DNA of 64,000 bases from Oegoconia quadripuncta (taxonomy: Eukaryota; Arthropoda; Insecta; Lepidoptera; Autostichidae), in the NCBI GenBank assembly GCA_949316235.1, contig OX438750.1:16494865-16558864 (forward strand), read 5' to 3'. Made by a program: the position numbers and the translations under genes. Every line of letters begins with the position of its first letter. The first letter of the stretch is position 1. Below the pieces are notes generated by a model. The model was not told where the DNA came from, made no database searches, and saw only the letters and a list, made by a program, of their open reading frames with translations. Shown one piece after another: positions 1-10,435 of this stretch.

Positions 1-1394
1 CAATAAAAAATACATGTTACATTTTTAGTGTGTAACTCATTCAAATATCGTAATTTGAATAAGCCTTTATAGAAAAGATCAAATAATGAAACTACTGTAA
101 CTGAATAAACATTTTCTAAAATTAATACTGACTTGGACGCTTTGAACCTAAGACATTTTTTGGTGAACATTGTTTTACTCTTAATAGTTTTGAATTCAAA
201 AGATCTATAGTAGATCTATAATATATTTGTAAGTATAAAATAGTCGGTTTAATTACTGATTTCCTAAAAGTCTAAAAAAACTACTTAAATGACGCCAAAG
301 CACTCCATAGATACAATCTAAGCCAAGTTCGTAAATATGCACGCCTATAGACTGTAGTAACTTGAAAAACTGTGGAACAACTCGCAAACTAATCTAAGTG
401 TGCAGTACAAGTCCGCAGACAAGTGCCGACGTGGCCAGGTTATTCTTTTTTTTTTTCAAGTTTTTCATCTTTCAGTGAACAGAAGCCCGCCGCTGATATG
501 AGCATTGCATGCATGGAGGGGTAACGCAGAGAAATGTCGGACAGATGCCGCCAGTAATTTTTTTTCCTTCGGTGTACATTTCAAATTGACTATCTTCGAT
601 TTCTAATCTAGTATTCTTAAACGACAAATTGTTTGAGTAACAGCCTCCATCGCTTAACGCTAGCCACGTTTGACGTCATTCATCGCTGTATATTAAGTGA
701 AGATGGAGTCAAAGATGAACGCGGCTCAGGAACCTCCAACTTTAGGTTTACAGAACTGCCTGTCTCATCTCAAGCAGCTGTATCACAATACTATCAGCAT
801 TGCTGCTTGACACCAGACTTAGATAAGAAGGAAGTAGCTAAATAATATTTAGAATACTTCCAAGAATGTTTCGAAACTAACATGTCACCCAGATAAAGCA
901 ACTGTGTTAAAAACTACATGAACGACCCGGCTAAACTGATGTCTATGAAATTATAGCTAAGAACCATCTCGCAAAAATGATTGTTTTGGCGCTATTATAC
1001 CAAAATCTCTCTTTGCGTTCAAACCTCTCTAAATGTAGAGTCTCGCTAAGCCGTCGAATTTAGAACGAATTTACCGTTCTAAATTAATAACATTCACAAT
1101 TCTAACATAAGAAGTCATGTCACCTCTGTAAATAACATTACTCTGGACATGAACGTACCCAAGACGGTACCGTACTGAACAGTTGGGACAAAATATTCAT
1201 TTCTCGCGCTCGACGGCGTCTACCGTCTGTTGGGTGCACTCTGCCCCGTCCGGGATCAAATCCCAGCAGACAATGACAAACTGACGAAAGTAAAAGAGGT
1301 GGAAAAAATTTATTTACATTTTCCAACGCACTCGCTATACACCCTCTATTCTACATCAGATTTTTTATTCAATAATGAATTTACATGATAACAT
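1..1394. other. Intergenic, nothing recognised
   Basis: AT-rich sequence upstream of any gene in the window. No long open frame with coding-like composition and no copy of the repeat families that recur elsewhere here. The short open frames present have no recognisable domain. Confidence 0.5.
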
Positions 1395-1650
1395 TATTTC
1401 TTCTCACACAAGGTATGTAGTTAATATACCGAATATTCGCACTAAGAAGTTCGACTCTTCATTCATCATCCGAACAGCCTTGGCATGGTACTCTCTACCG
1501 GCGTCAGTCTTTCCTAAACCTTGGGATCTTCAAGAACAGAGTGAATAGATATTTATTGTGATCGCGTTCTACATCTTCGACCACATCATCACTTTCCTTT
1601 CAGATGAGATTGTGGTCAAACGCGAATCCAGTCAATCATTAAAAAATAGG
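1395..1650 (+). mobile_element. LINE 3' fragment (C-terminus of reverse transcriptase ORF)
   Basis: Conceptual translation from about 1409 reads like the last residues of a jockey/CR1-type non-LTR retrotransposon polyprotein, with the hallmark string ALAWYSLPASVFP followed, after a one-base frame change near 1510-1520, by LGIFKNRVNRYLL and a stop. It ends in a short A-rich tail near 1640-1650. A related tail fragment lies at 52325-52390. The fragment is 5'-truncated and broken, so it is a dead copy. Clade assignment is uncertain. Confidence 0.6.
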
Positions 1651-1895
1651 TAAATAGGTAAGTAATGATCTACCAAAAGCATATTACAAAATTCTGGTCC
1701 AAATATACTGTTTCACTTGTGAGAGACTGATATCTAAACTAGGAAAATAAAGCTGTTTTTCAGAGTCAGGCTTCCCCCCTAAATGTCGCAGGTAGAGTAG
1801 TAAAGTAATGTTATAACATAATGTTATAAACAATATAACATAATTCAGAAAAGTACAGAATAAACGAGAGAATATATAAATGTGCGTGTGTATGT

Positions 1896-2142
1896 AAGGT
1901 GGAAGCGTACTGACCCGGAAACCCCATCTTATTTGGGGAACTGGCTATCTTATCCCTGACAACCGGAACACAACAATGCTATTAACATTGCTGTTTGGCG
2001 GCAGATTTAGATAAGATGGTGGAGGCTAACCAGGCGAACTTTTAAAAATGCCCTACCACCAACCAAACCGAGTACACAACATGTACCCGCGACTTCCGAA
2101 TCGTAAACCCAACGTTGTTTACATTGAGCCACGGAGGTGGTT
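1896..2142 (-). mobile_element. SINE-A copy, tail side truncated
   Basis: Antisense copy of the tRNA-derived SINE that is complete at 59690-60016 and 31484-31808. The body (GGAAGCGTACTGACCCGGAA) and the tRNA-like head (GAGCCACGGAGG at the right end) are present. The poly(A)-side 50-60 bases are missing. Confidence 0.8.
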
Positions 2143-2349
2143 GAAAATGTATAGAGAATATAGAGAAATGCACACGTGACAGGTGGCGAGCCTATATATA
2201 TAAATAATACAATTTTATAATATTTTGGAGCTGACGAAGTGCACCAAACATTTTTGTTATTCAGGTAGTCACTACCTTAACCTGAGAGCTATATCCGTAA
2301 CTCAGAGTAACTAAGAACATAACTTTAACATCAGCGTCCACATTTCACC

Positions 2350-2475
2350 GAGTCATCATCTTCACAGCTACAGGACATCCTCTGCTGATCCTATGTTCCT
2401 ATAGACCTATGCCTCCCCCATAGAAATCCAGAGCGACCGGTAGGAAGCATCCTGAATCCAGCGATATCCCGCTGA
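2350..2475 (-). mobile_element. Short LINE tail fragment
   Basis: Antisense match to the same sequence seen at 37597-37710 (-) and 37430-37525 (+), with CCCCCATAGAAATCCAGAGC in the middle. In Lepidoptera such strings are usually the 3' ends of 5'-truncated non-LTR elements whose frame reads like SLEIYGGGLY. Family name not certain. Confidence 0.5.
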
Positions 2476-2951
2476 ATTTTTCAGCGAGTACTGAAATTAT
2501 TATATTTAATTTCAGTACTCTAAATATACAGTAAATATAATCTTATTATATTTAATAAGTATCACTTCATATTTATGATGTCTAACAGGACTTAGACTAA
2601 AATCGTGATTATTACCAACCCTCTATATCACCCAATTAACTATACAAACTCACACCTCGCTACAAATTAAACCGAAGTCAAGCCAACCGCCCACTATTAT
2701 GAAACGCAACTTTTGTGAAATAAACATTTCTACGAATAAATCAAGTTTGAATGTGTTATTACTGTTACGAAAAGGGTGAGGCTTTCGCCCAGGAGTTAAA
2801 CTTTGGCCAGATGTTATCACGTGGACATCGCAGGGTTGTCACGTTGCCGCTACATCTTCAACGTCAGCCTTTTACTCGTAAATTTGTAAGTTTGAAAATT
2901 GTAGGATTCCCGTCCGTAAGTGTTAACATTAGGATTAAATAGTAGTGAGTG

Positions 2952-3175
2952 TTTTTAAGCCCCGACGAAAATCGAAAGGATTTATTTGCTTGACGATGTT
3001 ATCTTTATGTGTGTGTGTCCTGTCTACGTCTCTATGAAGCTAAGTTGTGCGTACTTGTACTTCAGTGCGCTATTTTTTTATTTTTAAGATTAAAGTAGAT
3101 GAAACGTTTGATGAAAATCGGTTAAGCCGTTTCGAAGATATTTAGCTTTTGTTCGATTTATAGTTATCATAAAAA
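2952..3175 (+). repeat. Interspersed repeat family E copy
   Basis: Begins with a CCCCGACGAAAA string and ends with AAATCGGTTAAGCCGTTTCG AAGATATTTAGCTT. The same two ends recur at 11938-12260, 20165-20990 and, inverted, 58425-58617. No coding capacity; class unknown. Confidence 0.65.
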
Positions 3176-3835
3176 GTATAAATAGACAGAATGAAAAACA
3201 TAATGCGATATTTTCTGTATTTCAGTAACAGAAGTTGAAGTTGGTAGCACTTAGTAGCTTTGAATGTATGTCATTTATATTTGTTCATACAAGTACAAAA
3301 AGAAATATACCGACGTAACATTTTTCGTTGGAGTAGCATAATGTGAGCACAGTCATATCAATGTAACATTTATTGCCGTAATGGCGTAGTCTAAGTAAAT
3401 CGTATCGATGTAATGGTCGAAGTAGCGTATTGTCGAAGTTCCATGAAGTCGAAGTTCAGTTTTGGAGTTTAATTTGAATTTAAAAGTATCTATAACGAGT
3501 GTATATAGGAACACAAAACCCTAATCGAATGCACTTCCTTCGGGCCATCAGATATTACAACCATGTTTTGTGATCTGCACTTTATCTCATTTTCCATCAA
3601 CATAGTATCATCATCATCAGCCCGTAAACATCCCACTGCAGGCACATATGCATTCCCTCGTAAATGAGGGAGTACGGGCCGTAGTCCACCACGCCGGCCC
3701 AATGCAGGTTGGGGACTATGGCTGGATCAACATAGTATGATCAAGTTCAAATCATTTCATATCACTTCCCATCACTTCAATTCACTTAACATCAGGTGCG
3801 ATTGAGGTCAAAAGCTAACCCGTTGTGCATATAAA
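3176..3835. repeat. Degenerate short tandem repeats, a dispersed repeat piece, and a SINE-A tail
   Basis: 3360-3480 is rich in degenerate GTCGAAGT units. 3608-3730 is a common lepidopteran dispersed string (CATCAGCCCGTAAACATCCC through CCACGCCGGCCCAATGCAGG). 3735-3780 has repeated ATCACTTC units. 3783-3835 is the 3' tail of SINE-A (CACTTAACATCAGGTG). No gene seen. Confidence 0.5.
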
Positions 3836-4805
3836 CAAGTAATAAAAAAAAGTGCAGTAATACAATGTTAAATATTTAACACACACCGTTGTGTATTGTG
3901 AATGGGCAACCCTACTGAGTCGAGATGTTTATCACACGTGGTCACACACTAATGGTACACACGTAATGGTAATTCGGTTTGACGTATGGACACGCACGCA
4001 GCGACCGAATACGACTTCCGAACTTCGGTTTCCCGTTGGCGAATGACGCCATTTATCCACCTACGCGGTTTAGAAGTATCTAGAAGATGTTTTATATATA
4101 CGGCTGAAGCAATAGAACCCATTAAAAAATTTAGTAATTTCAGAGGAGATGGTTATGTTTTTAGTTGTATAATTATATGGGATCTGTATTCCCTCGTAGC
4201 ACCCAATCAGCTGGATGGATTTCAATTAATGATTAATTTAGGACTACCATATGGGTATCATAGGAAAGAGCTCATCATGAGGATTCTGAAAATGTATATC
4301 AGGTACAAGCCAACAAGACAAACTAATCAGCAGACGTATCTTCATCAGCCCGTAAACTGCAGGGATATAGGCCTTCCCTCGTGTATGAGCCAACGCCCAC
4401 CACGCTGACCCAATCAAATCAAATCAAACCAAAATATTCAAAATCAAATCAGATCCGCATCTACTTTCTCATCCTCATCGCATCCTCAGCTTAGTATTCG
4501 ATAACTTCCTCACCCATACGGATACTCACTTCCTTATTTTCATCATCCCTTTCCATCCTCATTGGCATCCTCAACTTAATCGCAAGAAAGCTCATCCTCA
4601 AGCCCATACTGAAGTGGACAAACCACAATGCGTACCTAATGCCCCACTTATGTGAGAACTAAATGCCGATTTGATTGTGAAATTAATTCCACGCGATCCG
4701 CTTATTAACGTTATGAACTTCCATGTAATAGGGCTGCCGACTTTTTTTAAGGCGAAGCTGTCACAGCAGGGAACTGTCCTCCACTAGCAAGGATAGTCCT
4801 CTAAT
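3836..4805. other. Intergenic; second dispersed-repeat piece and CATCCTCA-rich stretch
   Basis: 4330-4410 repeats the CAGCCCGTAAAC/CCACCACGCTG string seen at 3608-3730 in diverged form. 4440-4620 contains many degenerate CATCCTCA-like units. A 140-codon open frame (3986-4408) runs through this and is judged fortuitous because its 3' end lies inside the repeat. Confidence 0.45.
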
Positions 4806-5010
4806 AAAAAATATCTAACCTCAATCACACCTGATGTTAAGTGAAAATGAGGCCAAAGGTGGAAGCATACTGACACGGAAGCCCCAACATATTCGGGGAA
4901 CCGTCTATCTTATTTCTGACAACCGGAACACAGCAAGACTGGCTATCTTATCTCTGATAATCGAAACACCACAATGCCCTTAACATTGCTGTTTGGCGGC
5001 AGACTTATTT
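4806..5010 (-). mobile_element. SINE-A copy with internal duplication
   Basis: Antisense SINE-A fragment (TCACACCTGATGTTAAGTGA). The segment CTATCTTAT...CTGA...CCGGAACAC appears twice in tandem (about 4905-4933 and 4940-4968), an internal duplication not present in the other copies. The tRNA-like head is absent. Confidence 0.75.
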
Positions 5011-5293
5011 ATAAAAAATCAAGAACAAGACGAAATAACTCAATTTTTAGGCCAGAGTCGGAGATCGCGTAAGCAATTTACCCCAATACAATTACGAAAT
5101 TACGATGAAATAACTAGAAAATTTAAAAGTTATAACCAGGTAGTTTTTATCCATATAGGTAGGTAGGTACCTACTTAGGTGCGCTATCCAATGCTACTTC
5201 TATATTTATCAATTTAGATACAGAATACGACGCGTTCCCATTTTTCAATCCTCACCAATAAAAACACTTCAATTATAAGTATTATTAGTATCA

Positions 5294-5515
5294 CACTAAT
5301 ATTATAAATCCGAAACTTTGAATGTTTGTTTATTGCTCAATCATGGCGAAACGTATGAAGGGATTTGGATGAAAGGTAGGTATATGAAACATACTATGGA
5401 TTAAGATATAGGATAATTTTTATCCAGATTAAGTGTGTAGTTCCCGCGGGATAAACAAATTAAACATCCGTTATAAAGTTATTCCACGCATGCGAAGCCG
5501 CGGGCGAAAAGCTAG
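5294..5515 (+). mobile_element. Helitron-like nonautonomous element (family D), near full length
   Basis: Starts ACTAATATTATAAATC, contains GGATAATTTTTATCC and CCCGCGGGATAAACAAATTA, and ends in a GC-rich short hairpin followed by CTAG (GCCGCGGGCGAAAAGCTAG). This architecture with a 3' hairpin and CTAR-type end and no terminal inverted repeats fits the Lep1-like Helitrons known from Lepidoptera. It has no ORF. Other copies: 8540-8715, 20682-20918, 25477-26500 (interrupted), 30183-30352, 39580-39777. Confidence 0.6.
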
Positions 5516-5835
5516 ATTACCATAAATTCACATCTAACGACATTTTGTTAACAAAGCGATCTCAAGATTGAGACTGCATTCTCAATGCCATTTTTGATTT
5601 TTGACCCCCGACGAAAAACGAATGATGTTATGTGTTTTACGGTGTTGTGTTTGTTTCAGGTCCTAGTCGGAATGTATCATTGTGATACATCCACACTAGG
5701 ACGGAATGAATGGAATTTGGATGAAATTTGGTAGGTACATGAAACATACTATGTATTAAGATATAGGATAATTTTTATCCAGATTAGGTGAGTAGTTCCC
5801 GCGGGATAAACAAATTAAACGTCCGTGATAAAGTT
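5516..5835. repeat. Composite of repeat pieces: flank unit, family E start, second Helitron-like fragment
   Basis: 5516-5600 carries ACCATAAATTCACATCTAA and GATCTCAAGATTGAGACTGC, both repeated at 7265-7311 and 7676-7720. 5605-5690 is the start of family E (CCCCGACGAAAAACGAATG). 5700-5835 is an internal part of a second family D copy, ending at AAAGTTATCCC where the big fold-back begins. Confidence 0.55.
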
Positions 5836-6530
5836 ATCCCATCAAAAACAATACTTGTCAAAAAAACCAAGTCTCGCAACTCAGTTGTTCTGCGGTAAAA
5901 AGTTGTGAGATCCATGTAATACCAAGTCGGTTGTTAATTTATTCAGTCTCTACTTAAGCGACTTTCTGTCTTAATACGTCCAGTCTCTAAGACCACGATC
6001 GTGGTCCATAACAATTGAAAATCAATTGTGTCTGGAATCTCCGTATTCGAAGCATTAAGTTGTTACGTAATAATTAACAGCATCTTATAGTGACGCATAT
6101 CAATATTAAAATTCTTTAATGTTTTATATAAATATATCGAGACTTGGCCATCGCACTAAATAATTGAATTTACATGTGTTTTCAGGCGATTGAATTTACA
6201 CGTCTTTTCAGGCGATGGCCAAGTCTCAATATATTTATATAAAACATTAAAGAATTTTAATATTGATATGCGTCACTATAAGATGCTGTTAATTATTACG
6301 TAACAACTTAATGCTTCGAATACGGAGATTCCAGACACAATTGATTTTCAATTGTTATGGACCACGATCGTGGTCTTAGAGACTGGACGTATTAAGACAG
6401 AAAGTCGCTTAAGTAGAGACTGAATAAATTAACAACCGACTTGGTATTACATGGATCTCACAACTTTTTACCGCAGAACAACTGAGTTGCGAGACTTGGT
6501 TTTTTTGACAAGTATTGTTTTTGATGGGAT
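5836..6530. repeat. Large near-perfect inverted repeat (fold-back), 319-bp arms
   Basis: Left arm 5836-6154 and right arm 6212-6530 are reverse complements over equal length; the only mismatch I found by eye is near 6139 (TATCGAGAC versus TATTGAGAC). The 57-base spacer holds two tandem 26-mers (6163-6188 and 6189-6214; ATTGAATTTACA...TTTTCAGGCG). The outer ends read ATCCCATCAAAAAC / GTTTTTGATGGGAT. There is no transposase-like frame. It may be a fold-back transposon or a recent inverted duplication of part of a longer element, since the sequence to the right of the right arm continues as repeat-like DNA. Confidence 0.9.
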
Positions 6531-6790
6531 CTCATTTCTTTTTGTATTTTGTAGACAGTTCTACTGTTTTCCTTTTCGGTACCTTCTACTTATTGTATAT
6601 ATGTATATCTACCAGCAACGAATTTTCTTAAAGCCCTCTCTCTGACTTATGAACTTTTCTTATTTTTGTAGGTAGCCTTCCGTTTTCTCTTTTCCGGTAC
6701 TACTTCTTGAGCTTCAGCTACAGTTTTTCTAAGAGCCCACTCCCTGTCTCTATGGGTTTTTCTGGGAGGCTTTGATGTTACAATTTTTGC
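6531..6790. repeat. Diverged tandem duplication, about 120 bp unit
   Basis: Two diverged units share the order TGTAGRCAG/GTAG, GTTTTC, CGGTAC, CTTCT, then AAGCCC or GAGCCC and CTCTCT/CTCCCTGTCTC. It abuts the fold-back and could be the rest of the element whose start was inverted. No function assigned. Confidence 0.35.
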
Positions 6791-7979
6791 CGTAAAATAA
6801 TAAAACATCGTTACGAATAAAGCCAATATTGAAAAATTTAATTAACTGAAGACTTGGCTGTATGGGCTTAATTTTCTTTGCTGTCTTTTCTAGACTTTTT
6901 AGTTTTTCCTTGATTCATACACCAAACACTACTTATATTCCAAATTTGAAGCTTCTAGGTCTGCTAGAAGTGCCTTAGAATTTTGATGATCGGTGAGTCA
7001 GTGAGTGACAAAATTAAGAAATTTGACCCGTTATAATTCTTAAAAATACTGGTTCAAATTGAATGAAATTTTAAATATACGTGTCTTTACAATGCCTGCA
7101 TAGTTACTGAAAATTTCAGTCTTCTATTTTTATCCACAACGAAGTTACAGGGGGTCGAAAATGGTCTGAATTGCTTCGAGAAAAGGATGGTACGGCCGTG
7201 ACGCTTTTTGCTCGACTTGGTGGGGGCACGGCCGTGCCCCCAGATTCCACGCATGCGAAGTCGCGGAGGAAAAGCCGTACCATAAATTCACATCTAAAGA
7301 CATTTTGCCGTCAAGCCGTAAGTACACTCGATAAACATTACCCTCCTTCCTGGGACAGTCGGGTAAAAAGTTGTTCACGAATGTTCTAGAGTAATGTTAA
7401 TTAGTTCTCACGGTTACCAGGAATTTACTAAAAAAATGACTTAAACCTGTTGACGACTTCCGTTACTCTCTATTGATGTGCATCGGTGTATTCGCATTTT
7501 ATTTACCCAAAGTGGGCTTAAGTTGCTTAGTTTTTGCTCATTGCAATAACTTTTTTGCAAGAGTCTAATCTAGGCGTTATTTAAATATTTTTTTTAGTGT
7601 CTGGGGCTTTCTATTTGACCTAATTTGTGGCTACATTTTGTAGGCGTCAAAATGGCGAGACCACGTCTTTGGGTCGTGTTAATAAAGCGATCTCAAGATT
7701 GAGACTGCACTCTCAATACCATTTTGACCCCCGACGAAAAACGAATGGTGTTGTATTTGTTTCAGGTCCCGGTCTGGATATATCACAATATACGGATTAA
7801 GTACCGGAAAATACCAGACATAATAATATGGCTAATCTATGTACTTATATCACTTTTTAGACGTGTATTGTTGTTTGTTTTTTTTGTGTACCACTGCGAG
7901 GGTCCACTAGCTTTGGATAAATTATGATTTCTTTTTAAATACAGAATAAATCAAAAAAATCTGACCTCCACTCGATTTC
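6791..7979. repeat. Intergenic; second, split copy of the 5484-5700 composite
   Basis: 7237-7311 repeats CCACGCATGCGAAG and CCATAAATTCACATCTAA; 7676-7790 repeats GATCTCAAGATTGAGACTGC and CCCCCGACGAAAAACGAATG. In the copy at 5484-5700 these parts are contiguous, so 7312-7675 looks like an insertion of about 365 bp. The remainder shows nothing recognisable. Confidence 0.5.
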
Positions 7980-8204
7980 TTTTTTATGCACGACAGTTCG
8001 TACTTGACCTAAATCACACCTGATGTTAAGTGAAGATGAGTGAGATGGTCGAAGGTGGAAGCGTACTGACCCGGAAACCCCAACACATTTGTGGGACTAG
8101 CTATCTTATCTCTGACAACCGGAACACAACAATGCTATTAAAATTGCTGCTTGGCGGCAGATTTAGATAAGATGGGGATAGCTAGCTAGGCGGACATTTT
8201 AAAA
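7980..8204 (-). mobile_element. SINE-A copy, head truncated
   Basis: Antisense copy starting at the T-run complement of the poly(A) tail (TTTTTTATGCACGAC) and ending after GATAGCTAGCTAGGCGGACA. It contains an extra duplication GATGAGTGAGATGG and lacks the tRNA-like promoter. Confidence 0.8.
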
Positions 8205-8539
8205 TAATATTTAAAAATTTAAAAATCGATAAGCCTATACAAGCTAATTCTTCTCCTTTTCGAGTCAATGGCAAAAATTATAATGACTTAAAGTAGTTTG
8301 GCCCAAAAAGTAGCAACGTCGATGGTTCTTTGGTTAGCTTCACAAAGGTCTTTGTCTGTGCAAGAAACTGGAGAGGCAGGGCACGACAACAAGTGCGCCA
8401 TAGATTGCGTGGTACAAGCTATTTATAAACAATACTTAAATAGCTTTAATTACAGTTATTTTCGAGAATTTCAAATAATTGATAAAATCGTGATTTTTTT
8501 ATAATAGTGAATTCTGAAAAATAACCTATTTATGTATCT

Positions 8540-8715
8540 AACTAATATTATAAATGCGAAAGTTTGGATGTTTATTTGTTTGTTGCTTAATCACGGCGAA
8601 ACGGATTAACGGATTTGGATGAAATTTGGTATACAGTTAGAATATACACTGGATTGAGACATAGGATATTTTTTATCCCGGTAAAGTGAGTAGTTCCCGC
8701 GGGATAAACACATTT
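8540..8715 (+). mobile_element. Helitron-like family D copy, 3' truncated
   Basis: Begins ACTAATATTATAAATGCGAA and runs through CCCGCGGGATAAAC, then stops before the 3' hairpin and CTAG end. Confidence 0.6.
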
Positions 8716-8735
8716 CTGCGATATTTATAATTAGC

Positions 8736-8950
8736 GTTTAGGCTTATTGGGTGCAAATGGACTTCCGGCAGCAGTATTCCCGAACGAGTACGACATTGGA
8801 ACCTTCAAGAAACGAGCCTACACCTTCCTCAAAGGCCGGCAACGCATCTGTGACCCTTTTGGTGTTGCGGGTGTCCATGGGCGGCGGTGATTGCTTTCCA
8901 TCAGGTGACCCGCATGCTCGTTTGCCGCCCTCTCATATAAAAAAAAAATC
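8736..8950 (+). mobile_element. LINE 3' end, family J
   Basis: One frame reads [20 protein letters not shown] followed by [20 protein letters not shown] and GRR before a stop. This is the conserved C-terminal tail of a lepidopteran non-LTR retrotransposon polyprotein. It is followed by a short 3' UTR with CCGCATGCTCGTTTGCCGCC and an A-run (8938-8948). 5'-truncated, so not autonomous. An inverted copy of the 3' half is at 44794-44911. Confidence 0.75.
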
Positions 8951-9355
8951 ATAATTTATCTAATGAGGGCGCCACTGGCTGGATTATACCCTCCTAAGAC
9001 AGTTAATAAATCGTATTAATAACACTATTGTATGGATCGCAGAACTGCGGTCTGAATTAATAAGAAAAAAATATAGTTTGTATGAAACTAGTCAATCCTT
9101 ATACGTACAAACAGAAATATGTATTAGGTACCTACCTATGCCAACTTAGTGTTATAGACAATAGCGGTTTATTGGTGAGCATCCGAGACGTAACGGGAAG
9201 CAAGGCAGGTAGTAATGCCACAATGAAACTTTATCACCTCCTAAAGAGAAACATTGTACGTGGGGAATTACGTGAGTTTTAAATGCGTGGTAATTTTAAA
9301 CACGCTTGTATGTCGATTAATGTGTGCGGATTTGTGAAAAGTTTAAGTATCTAAT
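8951..9355. other. Intergenic, nothing recognised
   Basis: No repeat copy and no convincing coding frame. The 66-codon open frame at 9082-9282 has no recognisable motif. Confidence 0.4.
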
Positions 9356-9798
9356 TGTCATCCAGTTCTAAGGGTGTATTAATTAAGCGTTCTCAAGATT
9401 GAAATCGAGTCTCTCACTTATTATACTATTTTTTTGGTACTGATTTAATTTCATACAAACTTTCAAGTGAAATTTTTTCATAATGAATAGACCGATTCCA
9501 ATGATACTTTACACGTATAAGCAGGATACATAGATCTAAAAAGTTTATAGAAATCATTTTCAAAATATCGAATTTAAAAGAATATATTGCATTTTTTCTG
9601 GTACTATATAAAACTTAAGATCGCTCTAATTTAGTAGTTCTATTCTTTACTAACTTTTTAGATCTAGGTGCGTGCGTTATGCTTAAAAAGTTTCATTAGA
9701 ATCGGTTTATTCATTTCGAAGAATTTGTACTTGACATTTTGTATGGAATAACGTGAGGAATAAATCCTCTTAAGTATCGAAAATGTCATCCAGTTTTA
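9356..9798. mobile_element. MITE-like element with 15-bp direct repeats and inner inverted repeat
   Basis: The interval is bounded by TGTCATCCAGTTCTA (9356-9370) and TGTCATCCAGTTTTA (9784-9798), a possible target-site duplication. Inside, 9452-9552 and 9643-9746 form an imperfect inverted repeat of about 100 bp, with ATGAATARACCGATTC and AGATCTAAAAAGTT shared between arms. The left border sequence (TATTAATTAAGCGTTCTCAA) resembles family F ends. No ORF. Confidence 0.55.
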
Positions 9799-9863
9799 TG
9801 GCGGCCTCAATATTCTGTTCAGAGCATACATATTTATTTTATTTCAACATAAGATACATGATA

Positions 9864-10180
9864 CCGCCTTCGTGGCCCAATGTAAGCAACATAGGGTTCG
9901 TTCCCCAGCGGGGTACAGGTTTAGTACCCGGTTTGGTTGGTGGTAGGGCATTTTAAATATAAGCCTGGCTAGCTAGCACCATCTTATCTAAGTCTGCCCC
10001 CAAACAGAAATGTTAATAGCATTGTTATGTTCGAGTTGTCGAGATAAGATGGCCAGTTCCCCAAATAAGAGTAGGTTTGCTGGTCAGTACGGTTCCACCT
10101 TCGGCCACATCTTCACTTAACATTAGGTGTGATTAAGGTTAAGTGCTGATCCGTTGTGCATAAAAAAAAAGAAAAAAAAG
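9864..10180 (+). mobile_element. SINE-A copy lacking its B box
   Basis: Sense copy from CCGCCTTCGTGGCCCAATGT to an A-rich tail. Compared with the complete copy at 59690, the bases between two GGTT repeats are missing, so the internal RNA polymerase III B box is deleted. The copy must have lost it after insertion or be non-transposing. Confidence 0.8.
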
Positions 10181-10435
10181 GAGCTACTCGTATATATCTA
10201 TTTGGGCATTACCAACACACATACACGACTTCTTTAAAAATATGACGCGTCGTATTTCATCGGGGGTTAATCAATGAGTTTTTAATTCATTAAACTTAAA
10301 AAAATCATTCATCAGACTAAAGGCCCACTGCTGGACATTCCTAAATCTCCCGTATAATGTAAAGTTTCCTTGCTTAACGCCAAAATAACCTATAGGCACA
10401 TTTAACCTGGTATACATGTAATTGAAGGAATTATA

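Noticed and set aside
3986..4408. 140-codon open frame upstream of lov
   Set aside because: No recognisable domain, and its 3' end runs into a dispersed repeat; composition is not coding-like.
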